Program-made: the position numbers and the translations under genes | Shown here: one piece after another, positions 22,440-32,452 of the stretch | How positions within the stretch are numbered: the stretch's first letter is position 1 | Layout of the letters: every line of letters starts with the position of its first letter | NCBI RefSeq assembly: GCF_040958095.1 | Contig: NC_091188.1 | Span: 6,116,556 to 6,180,555, forward strand | Direction: 5' to 3' | DNA: 64,000 bases | From: Procambarus clarkii | Lineage: Eukaryota > Arthropoda > Malacostraca > Decapoda > Cambaridae | Notes under the pieces: model-generated | What the model was told of the DNA's origin: nothing | The model's input: only the letters and a program-made list of their open reading frames with translations | The model's database searches: none

Positions 22440-22445
<6 letters not shown>

Positions 22446-22570
22446 TGTGTGTGTGTGTGTGTGTACTCACCTAATTGTGCTTGCGGAGGTTGAGCTCTGG
22501 CTCTTTGGTCCCGCCTCTCAACCGTCAATGAACAGGTGTACAGGTTCCTGAGCCTACTGGGCTCTATATA
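22440..22570 (-). mobile_element. Inverted LINE 3' end
   Basis: 'gtactcacctaattgtgctt', 'ccgcctctcaaccgtcaatg' and 'ggttcctgagcctactgggc' repeat the preceding element in reverse orientation. The two copies are tail to tail around a (GT)n tract at 22440-22463. Confidence 0.7.
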
Positions 22571-22879
22571 TCTACACATGAAACTATGAGAGTTGTATTG
22601 TTTACAACTTGAGTTGTATTGTATTGGAGAGAGTTGTATTGTTTATTGTGGTTGTTCTAAAGGATTTAGTCAGCGGTTCTTTTTGTTTTGTAGTAAATAA
22701 TTAATTCCAATTTTTGGTCTGGGGCTGTTGGTTTCACTCCATTTGAAATTATATTTTGCATTACTCTTTCTTCTGTTTTATATTGTGCGCTCATAATGGA
22801 TTTGTAATAGAGATTTATGGGAGGAGGCTGCTTTCCTGTTGTGGTTATTCTTCCCTGTTATAACACTTCTCTAAATGGC

Positions 22880-22990
22880 TTCTGATATAGGTGCTGATTT
22901 CTGGGTACTTATTCATTGCCAGGTGAAAAGAGGCATTAGGTGATCGGAAACGTGCCCACCCATTTCTGTCTCGCCCGGAAGTCGTACCCG
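22880..22990 (-). mobile_element. Decayed SINE body
   Basis: Reverse-oriented 'gggtacttattcattgccag' and 'catttctgtctcgcccgg' match the SINE family at 12.6-12.8 kb. Confidence 0.5.
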
Positions 22991-23034
22991 GAAGTCGTAC
23001 CCGGAAGTCGTACCCAGGAGTCGTACCCAGGAGT
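22976..23034. repeat. Short tandem repeat, 13-14 bp unit
   Basis: The unit cggaagtcgtaccc, with the variant aggagtcgtaccc, occurs about four times. Confidence 0.7.
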
Positions 23035-23035
23035 A

Positions 23036-23235
23036 GTTCTCGGACTGGATTCATTAAGCAGTTACGTGAGGTTCGTTGTACGTGTTTCCTCAATCTTTGT
23101 TGGTGTTCTTCATTTATTAAACAGTTTACGAGCTCCGCAGCACTGGGAGGCTGTTTATAACAATAATACCATTTGATTTCAGAAGTTCCGATGGTCGTAA
23201 ATCGTTTAATAAACACATTCTGGTTCGAATTCCCG
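23036..23235. mobile_element. Diverged copy of the 250-bp foldback MITE
   Basis: 'ggattcattaagcagttacg', 'cctcaatctttgttggtgtt', 'cagtttacgagctccgcagc' and 'gtttaataaacacattctgg' parallel the young copies at 33288, 42638, 43984 and 59001, but with many changes and no right terminus. Confidence 0.6.
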
Positions 23236-23395
23236 ACTGCGAGTCGAGAATGAATCCAATTGTACTATCGAATCCCTCTATCTAAAAATGTAATTTATTT
23301 TTGTATATGTACATATGTTCAGTATAGCTAGAAGTGTGTCGATTTGCACAAATTAGTTACAGATTTTTTTTTGTAATCCTCACCATACCGACTAG

Positions 23396-23468
23396 TTTTA
23401 TACGCACCATCTCTAGAGACTTTATACATACCATCGCTGGAGCGCTTATACATGCCATCCCTGGAAAG
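23396..23468. repeat. Three degenerate 25-bp direct repeats
   Basis: Three consecutive units share 'tttatac-nn-ccatc-n-ct-gag'. Their starts are at 23396, 23421 and 23445. They sit about 130 bp upstream of the candidate exon at 23598. Confidence 0.6.
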
Positions 23469-23597
23469 TTTGTTTACAAGGTGTGACTGCCATCTGTTGA
23501 GTAGTGTGGTAACTATGTGTGGTGGCAGGTGGACGCTGATAGTGTATCACACCTCTTGAAATGTAGTCTGGCAGGTGGAGGGTGTCACGGGTTCAAA

Positions 23598-23743
23598 ATG
23601 GTCTCAGGGTCTTGCTTAAACAATAATAGTATGGATTCGTACAAATTACTGGACTTATCTGGCTCAGACTCTGAAAATGAAGTCATACATTTCGCTCCAA
23701 TGCCTGACAACCCTCCACCCCAAAGAAAGAAGAGATTGAAAAG
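23598..23743 (+). CDS. Candidate first coding exon of an unrecognised gene
   Basis: Two in-frame ATGs (23598 and 23631) lead into MDSYKLLDLSGSDSENEVIH, then FAPMPDNPPPQRKKRLK. The exon ends at a reasonable donor AAG|GTGATG (23744). The pattern is an acidic Ser/Asp stretch (CK2-like sites), a Pro run, then a basic cluster like a nuclear localisation signal, which looks like a nuclear protein N-terminus. I cannot name the family and found no following exon in the window. The second ATG is the likelier start, since the sequence before it is low-information. It could be a short chance ORF. Confidence 0.35.
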
Positions 23744-23749
23744 GTGATG

Positions 23750-24940
23750 TAATTTTGCTGTTTATTAAAGTTTAGGGATTATTTCTTAAAATAAAAATAA
23801 TTGATGAATCCATAATTATTTTTAAGAGGTGACTAGCTAGAGTTCAATGTCTAAATGAACTATACCTATGGTTCACTGCTGATCTCTGGTGCTCAGGTGC
23901 TGGTTCAGTGTTATGTTTCAAGACAGTTTTGTGTAGCTAGACAGGCTTGAATTATTTTTACTTCAGGTAAATGTAAAATTTTAGTTAAAAGCATCATTTA
24001 ACTGGAATTTGGAACTGAAATAAGTTTCTTTTTTTCAACTTTCATAACCCAGCCCCAAAATGGACATATACTGTGGTATCAGACCAGTGATAGTGAGGGG
24101 TATAGACTACTTGTATTGTGTAGTATTGTAAAGGATATGTTGGTATGTAATTCACATTATTTATGAAAACCAAGGTAATCCCAAGCTAACCTTTGGATTA
24201 GTATAATGATATAATTAGTATAATATCATTAGCATAATGATATATACTAATTTGTATTTATACAATATACATTTGAACATGTTACAGTGGAGCATTAGTT
24301 GGTATATACAATTATATAAAGTCACTAAATATAATACTCAAAATGTTTTGAGCATAATGAAATGATTAGATAATATGTATACAGGGTGATTGGGTGGGGG
24401 CGCTACTTGCATGTGGGTCCAAGTTGTGCTACACTAAACAGATATAAAATTAAGTTACAACCTACACAGTTCAAAATTAGTGTAAAAACAATTTTATAGT
24501 TGTGTGAGACAGTGACTGATGGCAGTCAGGTGTGTATTTTGAGGCCAGATTTTCTATCCCTAGGTTACCTCTACTAAGGATACCTCTTGTATCCTCTGCT
24601 AAGCAACATATCCCCTCAAATACAGTAATTATATAGGTTAAGCAAGGTATTATACAATATTGAATGGCTAAGGAAGCAAAATTTGCAAAATTTGAGGTTG
24701 GATAATGCCTACTCACATCATCAAACTGCTATAGCATTGATATATTTTTCTCACTTAAAAATTACACTTGCCTGGCACACACACCATGAAGCCACTCATC
24801 AATTAATAATTAGAGAAATGCAGAAGATGCACAGTGACCATAATGCAGCAGCTGCAACATCAGGATCACTGCGTTGGTGCAAGAATTCAACCAAGTATAA
24901 ACAACTTATTTTCATGAAAGGGAAAATAGAAACACATAAG
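23750..24940. other. AT-rich DNA, no gene seen
   Basis: No recognisable repeat or coding signal. Short palindromic 'tataatatcatta' words lie around 24200-24245. Confidence 0.4.
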
Positions 24941-24944
24941 TACA

Positions 24945-25110
24945 CTTCAAATCAAATCAAATCAAATCAAATGTTTATTCAGATAAAAATACATACATAC
25001 AAGATGAGTTACAAACATAATGTTGGATTTCTAGAAAGAGATAGTACACACTATGCCTAAAGCCACTAATACGCACAGCATTTCGGCCAAGTCTAGCTGG
25101 CAGGTAAGCT
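24945..25110 (+). mobile_element. Retroposon end with (AATC)n
   Basis: An (aatca)n stretch is followed by 'tgtttattcagataaaaata' and 'cataccacaag'-like words. Then comes 'gccactaatacgcacagcat', related to the SINE body at 3510 and 55700. Confidence 0.45.
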
Positions 25111-25844
25111 GGCAACTTAAATCACATCAGACTTGGATACTCAAGCACTTGGGAAATAGTCCTACAGATTCTTGAAGATAAGAGAAAATGTCAGCACTAT
25201 AGAGAAATGCCCAACAGACCACTGAAACATCTAACACAGTGCAGAGTTACAAACGAAATAAGATTTTAACTGAGATTTAACAATGTAAATGATGCTAAAC
25301 ACAAGGAATATAATCTCTATGAAGCCAACATACGAGTCATAAATACTTATCCACTGCCTAAGTAAGACAGAAATTACTAACATTTAATGGGCCACCCAGA
25401 GGCTTAGGGCCTGTGTAAGAACATCCCTGCCAACAAAAAAAAAAAGTTAATAATTGTGAGCAGTGTAGTTCTTTTAAATATCACAAACTTGTATAATGAG
25501 CAAATGTCAAATATCTTGCAAGAAAATCCAGTTCTCAATGACATTGAGAGAAAAGTTGAGGTAAACACCTCACTACAGAGGTAGGTCCCTCACAACGCAG
25601 CCACAAAGACACACACGCCTCCTTCTCTGACAAGGTACAACTGTCCTCTAACCCAGAGGACGGAGAGAGGCTTAACATTCTCTTCCATATACAGTTCGCC
25701 GTACTTGCAACAATGGCAGTTGAAAAATAACATTGAAATAATAAAAGTAAAACAAACTGACAATAAATACAAATAAAAACCAGACATTATAACTTTATGT
25801 AATGTTATATTTATTTAATTTATTTATTTATATATTCAAGAGTT

Positions 25845-25975
25845 CTTACATTCTCGTAAAGCCAATAGCGTTTCGGATAGGTCCTTAATCTTAATTTTCC
25901 CTGGGGTGCGACTTGTCAATTGTTTAACAACCAGGTACAGTACCTATTCACTGCTGGGTGAACAAAGTTGTTCAT
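25845..25975 (-). mobile_element. Truncated second-family SINE
   Basis: 'gagttcttacattctcgtaa', 'gcgtttcggataggtcctta' and 'attcactgctgggtgaaca' match 55690-55820. The tRNA-like head is absent. Confidence 0.65.
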
Positions 25976-25979
25976 TAGG

Positions 25980-26900
25980 CTATCATTATTTTAATTTAGT
26001 TCAGTCCAAATAGTTTTTGTATATAAGTGTTGCTTTCCTGTTTGACTATATGAGGCTTGTATGAATTTTTTTTTATATCTTAATTTGGAATTCTGGTTAT
26101 AGTTCTTGGTCTTCTATATTCATCCATGTTTCTGTGATCACAATAATATCTACAGTATTGTATCTGCACACATGTGCACTTGATTTATCTGTTTTATTTC
26201 TAATGCTCCTACTATTTGTGTAGTTTATGTAGTATAGATTTTATGTTCATTATTCTGTTATCATTATCAGATCAAGAATACTTAAAAAATGTTAACTTGT
26301 CTTTATTTCCAAAATCTACTTTCCAAGTATGGATGTCATATTTACAACAGTGTTAATAGCATTTGTTTATTTTGCACACATTTAAGAGTCGCAAAACTTC
26401 TGTATTGTCTTATTTCAGGTTAAGAGCTCGCCCAATCACAGGTCATTTAAAGCTCTACTGTACAGTAATGTATATGAAGTACTGTACCATACTTGTTTTC
26501 TCTAGAAGATGATCTGAAATTGTTTTTATAATGCACCTGTCTAAACCCAGGTGATATTAACATTTGTATAGCCAGTGCAGTGTTAATTGTCCCCAAATTT
26601 ATTAGCAAGCAATGCTAATAAAGGTACTGTACATATATATTGTAAATTTATTTATGATGGTACAATGCAGATGCAACTGACAACCTTAATCATTAAATCA
26701 TTATGGATGGAAAGGTGGTGGTTGAAAGAGGGAATCCATAATTGCAAAAATTCGTCTTGAATACAAGTAGTACAGTATTTGTACTTTTAAAATACAAAAC
26801 AGACAAGTTTTTCTGACTTCCCAACCATGGCCTGGCCCAGGCTTGTCTTGTGACAACTTGATCTGAAAGGATGTTGCTTGGAGAGGCACACAGGATCTTG
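25980..26900. other. AT-rich DNA, nothing recognised
   Basis: Contains two tacagta-type palindromic words near 26458-26490. No genes or clear repeats. Confidence 0.4.
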
Positions 26901-26904
26901 TAGT

Positions 26905-27075
26905 CTATTTTGCTTCATTCCTTATTCAAAATCTCAGATCTAGGTTCGATTCCTGGGTGAGACAGAATTGGCTAGGCACATTTCTTATTACCTAATGCCT
27001 CTGTTTGCCTAGCAGTAAATAGGTACCTGGGAGTTAAGCAACTGTTGTGGGATTGCATCCTGGAAAGGGACAAAA
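26905..27075 (+). mobile_element. Decayed tRNA-SINE
   Basis: 'ctaggttcgattcctggg' (B box), 'agtaaataggtacctgggag' and 'gttgtgggattgcatcctgg' occur in family order. Confidence 0.7.
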
Positions 27076-27840
27076 GTTAGACCTTGAGGGGTGGGGGGCA
27101 CGACACAAGCCTAAAGTACAAATATACACAGGCTTATTATAATTATATCCATTACAGCTCGACTTGTCCATCACACCCTACAAAAGTTTGTCCAGTTCTC
27201 TTGAAAACATCTTGTGTTTTGCCAATAGTATATCGTATACTGTACTAGATAGGAGGAGCTTGCAGAGCCTTGGCCATGTGATGCCCAAGTGTTCTATAAT
27301 TGTGCCTATGGCACCTCTATACTTCAGTGGGTAAATTTTGCCTTTCTTACCATATCTTTCACTCTAGTGATTTAAATTGTCATTTTGTTCTGAATATTTT
27401 TGATTTGGCATTCCATTTATATATTATGTGATATATATCTTGTTTTGTACCATGTCTATGCATGCAGTATATGCTCTCTAAATTTATTCTATTTCAGAAA
27501 TCTTTCCTGCTTTGAAAGGGGTTATTAAGTACAGTACAGTATACAGTACTCATTGTGGAAAAACTCGAGTGATTTGAAATATGAGAGCATTGTGGTGGCA
27601 GACTTTATTTTAAAGGTTCTCATAATCTAGCTCATAATGTTCCTGGCTGGTGCTATATTTGCTTGGTTATGCTTACTAAATGTTAGGTTGTCAGTCATCA
27701 TTATTCTCTGATCTTTTCACGTGTTTCGTGTGTAAGTTCGTAATTTTGATCATATCTATTTGGAATTTGTCACTGTTGGAAACAATGTTATTTTGTGATA
27801 TCAGTTGGAAGACTTTATTTCAACCCGTTCTCGCAAATTT

Positions 27841-27862
27841 AATAAGTCAATATTGACTTATT
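27841..27862. repeat. Perfect 22-bp palindrome
   Basis: aataagtcaat and attgacttatt meet with no spacer, seven bases before the larger foldback element. Confidence 0.8.
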
Positions 27863-27868
27863 AGTTGC

Positions 27869-28143
27869 GTGCATAGGTGACATACTAAACATAATAGTTT
27901 CCCTTGAAAAGCTTCATAGAAAACACCGACCTTACCTAACCTACTTAGTATGTTAAAATAAGCATCTTATAGCTTCGTAATTACAATTGTTACTTAACCT
28001 ATTATAGGTATAGGTTAGGTAATAATTGTAATTACGAAGCAATAAGATGCTTATCTTAACATACTAAGTAGGTTAGGTAAGGTCGGTGTTTTCTATGAAG
28101 CTTTTCAAGGGAAACTATTATGTTAAGTATGTCACCTATGCAC
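27869..28143. mobile_element. Foldback (palindromic) MITE, 275 bp
   Basis: The arms are near-perfect reverse complements from end to end: left gtgcataggtgacatact, right agtatgtcacctatgcac. The inner arms contain accttacctaacctactta on one side and its complement on the other. Only a few mismatches (aaacat/ttaagt, ttaaaa/ttatct) break the stem. A half copy lies at 30478-30560. No coding capacity. Confidence 0.85.
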
Positions 28144-28289
28144 ATATTTAATATATTTATATATGTTTGTAGTCATTTATTGAGGTACTTTTCATGCAGA
28201 TTTTATCATCCACAAAGGATGACACGACAATGTGGAATGTATTTTGGTCTGTGTCTGATAACACGTAACTGTAACTGTGCCCGTAACAC

Positions 28290-28425
28290 GAACTGCCAAG
28301 TTCCCATTACTACCGGGTGAAAATTGGTTAACATTTAAGAATCTACACCCAGGGTTTGATCCCAGGTCAAATTGCTCACTCACATCAATTGGATGAGGTA
28401 GATATCCCATAAGCCACAACGGCAC
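28290..28425 (-). mobile_element. Decayed tRNA-SINE
   Basis: Reverse B box 'gggtttgatcccagg' and a distorted body. Low similarity but correct order. Confidence 0.45.
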
Positions 28426-28804
28426 TCCTTTGTATCTACAAGTTTTGCATTTTATTTGAAGAGGTTATACATCATATAGGTAACATAACCTAGTAGCCTC
28501 ATAAAATGCAGTAGCTGTAAGGTTATTATGTTACTGTGAGGTACATTGCGTACTAGATTATTTCGTGGTGTTGGAAGAAGAGCCCCGAACCATGACCTGG
28601 TGTACTCCTGCCAGCCAAGCCTCTAGTAAAATTCTTTTTCATTTATTAACGTAGAAGCGGCGTCCTGAAGTATTTGAGCCGGTGTCAGGGACGAGTCGCT
28701 TTCTTCCCGCAGGTTCTATATTGGAACCCATTTAATACGGAAATAAACTTGTAACCTCCCTCAGGCTCGGGCCGAGTCGTTCCTTCCATCACAGAGTGGG
28801 TCGC

Positions 28805-28900
28805 ATAGTTTCAAAGCGTTATATGACAAAGAGTGCTGGGAAGACGGGATACCACGAGCGTAGCTCTCATCCTGTGACTACACTTAGGTAATTAGGTAAT
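28805..28900 (+). mobile_element. LINE 3' tail (second family)
   Basis: 'tttcaaagcgttatatgaca', 'gtgctgggaagacgggatac' and 'tctcatcctgtgactacact' match 20072-20145. Confidence 0.7.
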
Positions 28901-29314
28901 TATGTAGCATAATCACACGGGCACCAGCAGTATAAACCAACCTTCCAGGATGGTACTGCCGTAAAGCGGCCGGTGTGAATGTCGGGGAATTAATTAAGGC
29001 ATTGAACGACACGTTTATTCTTTACTTAAAATAGCGTACATTTGAGAAATAGGGAAAGAACAGAAGAGGGAAAACGTTACGTGGGAAATTGAAAAATATA
29101 TTATTCTTAATTTCAGTTTCTTCCGCGTGAACATAATTGCAAAATATGTATTTTCTGTCTAAACATCTGGACGCTCATTTTCCCGATATCGGGGAAATTT
29201 TAGTGCAGTAACTCTGCTCTGCAGTTATTTGTATTTAATGTATTGATAGAATATGCTACGAAATTCTACGAATTTCATTCAATCTAACGAGTATATTATT
29301 TGTGGTGTTGGCAG

Positions 29315-29553
29315 ACGGGAGCGTGATCTTCTGCGAGTGTCGCCTAGTCAGGTGGACGAGGAGTCAGGGCGGTGGTGTGGGTGTGTGGGCGTGGGCGTGG
29401 GTGCTCACGGCTGTCACTCGTGGATAGCCAGTCCCGGGGAGGCTGTTCGATCCGCACTATTGTTGTTAGCACTCACAGGCCTCTCCCTGCTTACCTGGCT
29501 CGCGCTTCACCTTCAGGCTCGACTGGACGCAACTCAACACTTCATTACAACAG
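29315..29553 (+). CDS. Candidate exon with a membrane segment
   Basis: A GC-rich stretch in an AT-rich background, bounded by an acceptor (tttgtggtgttggcag, ending 29314) and a strong donor CAG|GTCAGTG (29554). The frame reads RRERDLLRVSPSQVDEESGR, then a Gly/Val stretch. Then comes AVRSALLLLALTGLSLLTWL and ALHLQARLDATQHFITT. The hydrophobic run of about 20 residues after a charged N-terminal part looks like a type II signal anchor. I do not recognise the protein and see no clear next exon. A LINE fragment follows on the other strand. An upstream ATG at 29253 would give an unspliced start. Confidence 0.35.
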
Positions 29554-29555
29554 GT

Positions 29556-29755
29556 CAGTGTCTTCTCTATCTTTTCCTTGTGTTTAGCTATATAGGTATG
29601 GACTAGAGCCGGAGCTGCATACTTCAGGATTGGTCTGACATAAGTGGTATACGAGGTCCAAAACGATGCCTTTCGCAAGTTTCTAAAGGCAGTTCTTATG
29701 TTGGCCGATCTAGCATATGCCGCTGATGACATCCTTTTGATGTGGGCTTCTGGGG
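29556..29755 (-). pseudogene. CR1/L2-like LINE RT C-terminal fragment
   Basis: The minus frame reads SSAAYARSANIRTAFRNLRK and YTTYVRPILKYAAPAL, matching the better copy at 38639-39170. About 60 codons survive, truncated on both sides. Confidence 0.75.
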
Positions 29756-30118
29756 GACAGTGTGTGTGTCTGTCTGTCGTCTATGTCTCTGTCTGTCTCT
29801 CTCCCAGTGTATATATCTCTTCTTCTCCCTCTCCCTGTCTGTGTGTGTGTCTCTCTCTCTGAAAATCTTAACACATAAGTGCCGACGTCAATCCTCCAGC
29901 CGTCAGGGATCAGCGTAGAAATTACAGGCTGCGGCGTAATGAGGTGCGGGTATTACAGGCTGTGATGGTGGTTTAGACAAGCGTATAGATTACAGGCTGT
30001 GATGGTTTAGTTTCATTTTCCTAGTGGATACTTACGCATAACCGAATCACGTCTTTTGTTGTGATTATTCGTGCATCAAATGAATGTATCTTTCAATGAT
30101 ACAAAAAATTAATATAAT

Positions 30119-30705
30119 TAACAACCCATCCTCCGAATTGACAGTACGGTTTAATACTAAGTGTAATAAGTACATTTCCTGACTGCTATACATAGTACAT
30201 AATTGCACTTATGGGGCTGTTACATTTACCTCCCCATTTATTCTCATTGTTTTCTGTTAAGACACTCAGAATTTTAGGATGAATTTTTCAAGCTCAATTT
30301 CCTATACACAAGTTTTAAATATCAGGAATTTCTTTTTCAGTTTTATTAAACAATAGAGATTTTATACAAAATTTGAAAATATCCTGAGTTACTTTACAAT
30401 TTATTGATATATTTTAGTTTTGTTTTATTAGTTTTATAAAACTGTAATATCAGTATAGCTATAGGCTAAGTACTAATTGTAATTAAGAAGCAATAAAATG
30501 CTTATCTTCAAACACTATGAAGGTTAGGTAAGGTCGTGTTTTTCTATTCAGCTTTTCAGGTAAACTCAAACATTCACAGTATATTTGACAGTACAGTTTA
30601 ATACTAAGTGAAAATAAGTATAATTCCTGACTGTTATGAAAAGTACATAATTGCACTTGTGCTGTTACATTTACCGCCACATTTTTGGAGGACGGGCTGA
30701 TAATT
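30119..30705. mobile_element. Composite element with inverted ends and internal direct repeats
   Basis: The ends taattaacaacccatcctcc and ggaggacgggctgataatta are imperfect inverted repeats. Just inside each end lies a direct repeat of about 100 bp (30141-30240 and 30588-30690, sharing ggtttaatactaagtg and gtacataattgcactt). The middle includes a half copy of the 275-bp foldback element (30478-30560). It may be two tandem insertions of one MITE with a nested insertion. Confidence 0.5.
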
Positions 30706-31024
30706 AATAAGGAGATCCGGCATGTTTAGCAACTCTATCTAATATTACATTATGTCGATCAAATAGAACGCCTGTCAAAGGGGTGTAAGCCAGACGCTTG
30801 GGGCTAGTCTCATTAAACTTTGCAGGGTAATAGGTGGGTGTGGCTGGGGGGAGACACAGTCATAGGTGGGTCGGGCAGTCGGCCACATTGTCTCCTTGAA
30901 CAGAATTTACTATGGAAGATCATAAATTATTTGTTAATGTGTACTGAAGACTTGTAGTTACATATAATATATGTGTGTGTGTGTATGGAGGGTGATGCAG
31001 GTATGGCAACGGGCGGGGAGAGTG

Positions 31025-31085
31025 TTGGGGTTGAGTTTAAGAACTGCCTCGTATGGGCCAACAGGCCTTCTGCTGCAGGCGATGA
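31025..31085 (-). repeat. Dispersed repeat fragment
   Basis: 'ctgcctcgtatgggccaaca' with 'ggccttctgctg' is the reverse complement of the sequence at 59330-59370 ('ggcctattggcccatacgag'). Confidence 0.6.
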
Positions 31086-31230
31086 GTCACAATAACATGG
31101 CTAAAGTAAGTTGACCAGACCACACACTAGAAGGTGAAGGGAGGACGACGTTTCGGTCCGTCTTGGACCATTCTCAAGTCGATTGTCCCTTCACCTTCTA
31201 GTGTGTGGTCTGGTCAACAGGCCTTCTGCT
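31085..31230. mobile_element. Repeat with 30-bp inverted arms
   Basis: 'ttgaccagaccacacactag', with aaggtgaagg, is answered by ccttcaccttctagtgtgtg with gtctggtcaa (31188-31217). The core is 'gacgacgtttcggtccgtct'. Truncated copies lie at 32188-32270 and (reverse) 53525-53565. Confidence 0.7.
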
Positions 31231-31380
31231 GTTTCATTTATTGTTGTATTTAGACTGGACTTGTCTTGTTCACAGGTAGGAGGTGTACTGGTGTGTCCTG
31301 CCCCCCACCTTCTCTCTCTCTCTCCTGGGAAGGCCAGCAGTGTGTGTGTTGACTCTCTGGTGTGGTGTCTGTGCCACAGC

Positions 31381-31490
31381 GCTACCAGATCCTCCCTGTG
31401 TCGTGTTGAGGAGGCTGTGGCAGCGTCTCCTCCAGGCGTGGTTCCCGCCGCCGCCGTGCTGGCCAGCGGCTCCTCTCAGCCTCGTCTGGT
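31381..31490 (+). other. GC-rich open stretch, possible exon
   Basis: After gtgccacag the plus frame reads ATRSSLCRVEEAVAASPP then GVVPAAAVLASGSSQPRL. Composition is exon-like, but there is no good donor; a retroposon end (gaaattgaaattgaaataag) abuts it. Its phase does not join the exon ending at 29553. Confidence 0.2.
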
Positions 31491-31600
31491 TGAAATTGAA
31501 ATTGAAATAAGTTTATTGAGGTAAAATACACACAAAGGGATGAGGTAGCTCAAGCTATTCTCACCCCGTTTCGTCATGTTTGTAGTTTAATAGTAAGGTA
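31488..31600 (+). mobile_element. Retroposon end with (GAAATT)n
   Basis: 'gttgaaattgaaattgaaat', 'ttattgaggtaaaatacaca' and 'gatgaggtagctcaagctat' look like the (antisense) 3' end of a LINE with a short simple-sequence tail. Confidence 0.5.
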
Positions 31601-31927
31601 ATTTGCGGAATGTTGCGAGAAGTCTGTTGATGCGATTTTGTCTTTGATATCGAAATGTTTCTAATGTTTTTAACAGCTCTCACTCACTCACTCTAATATA
31701 ATGTATGTGGGTTTACCCAGCACGCTTTTATTGTATTAGGGTTTTCACCGTAAGTAACTTTCGTAAGTTATATACGTAAGGGTTAAGGTAAATAACTTTG
31801 GTAAGGGTTCGTAAAGGTATCTGGTTAGGCAAAACAGTTGCAGTCTTCACGGAGTGGTATACACACAGAGGTGACAGTTTACCACGGGTGTAACTGGCGA
31901 AGTTACAACCCTGTAAACTGTAAACCC

Positions 31928-31965
31928 TTTTCCTTCAGTACTCAGTGTTGAGTACTGAAGGAAAA
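31928..31965. repeat. Perfect 17-bp hairpin, 4-base loop
   Basis: ttttccttcagtactca and its exact complement flank gtgt. A cruciform or RNA hairpin is possible. No downstream gene is evident. Confidence 0.85.
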
Positions 31966-32184
31966 CTTCCCGTATTGGGACCCTACTGAACAATAATTTC
32001 GCCGACCTTCGTACACAACGAATTACTTACTATTCTGCAAATGTATATCATCACCAGTTGGGTCATGATATTGCTTTTTCTCGGGGCTTCTAAGATCTGA
32101 AGTCATCATCATCTTTGAAGACAAGTACCCTTATGGCATCGAGGCCTTCCTCAACCTTAAGTACCCTAAGCAGGCGACGAGTCA

Positions 32185-32275
32185 CAATAACGTGGCTGAA
32201 GTATGTTGACCAGACCACACACTAGAAGGTGAAGGGACGACGACGTTTCGGTCCGTCCTGGACCATTTTCGACCA
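32185..32275 (+). mobile_element. Truncated copy of the 31.1-kb repeat
   Basis: 'gagtcacaataacgtggctg', 'ttgaccagaccacacactag' and 'gacgacgtttcggtccgtcc' are shared. The right inverted arm is missing. Confidence 0.75.
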
Positions 32276-32452
32276 TTGACTGTTGCCAGCTGATATCTGG
32301 CAACACCTAATTTTCTGGACTTGGACCCTTCCATGTGCCGTCATCAAGTTCCACCCGCAGCATATCTTTAGTACACGTTAATTAGCTCTCCGGGTCCGTC
32401 TTGGCTACACTCTTGTTTCCTCTGACCCCGTCATATCCGGTCCCGCGTGTGA

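Noticed and set aside
24683-25060. 125-codon plus ORF
   Set aside because: The second half is the (AATC)n retroposon tail and the first half has no recognisable motif.
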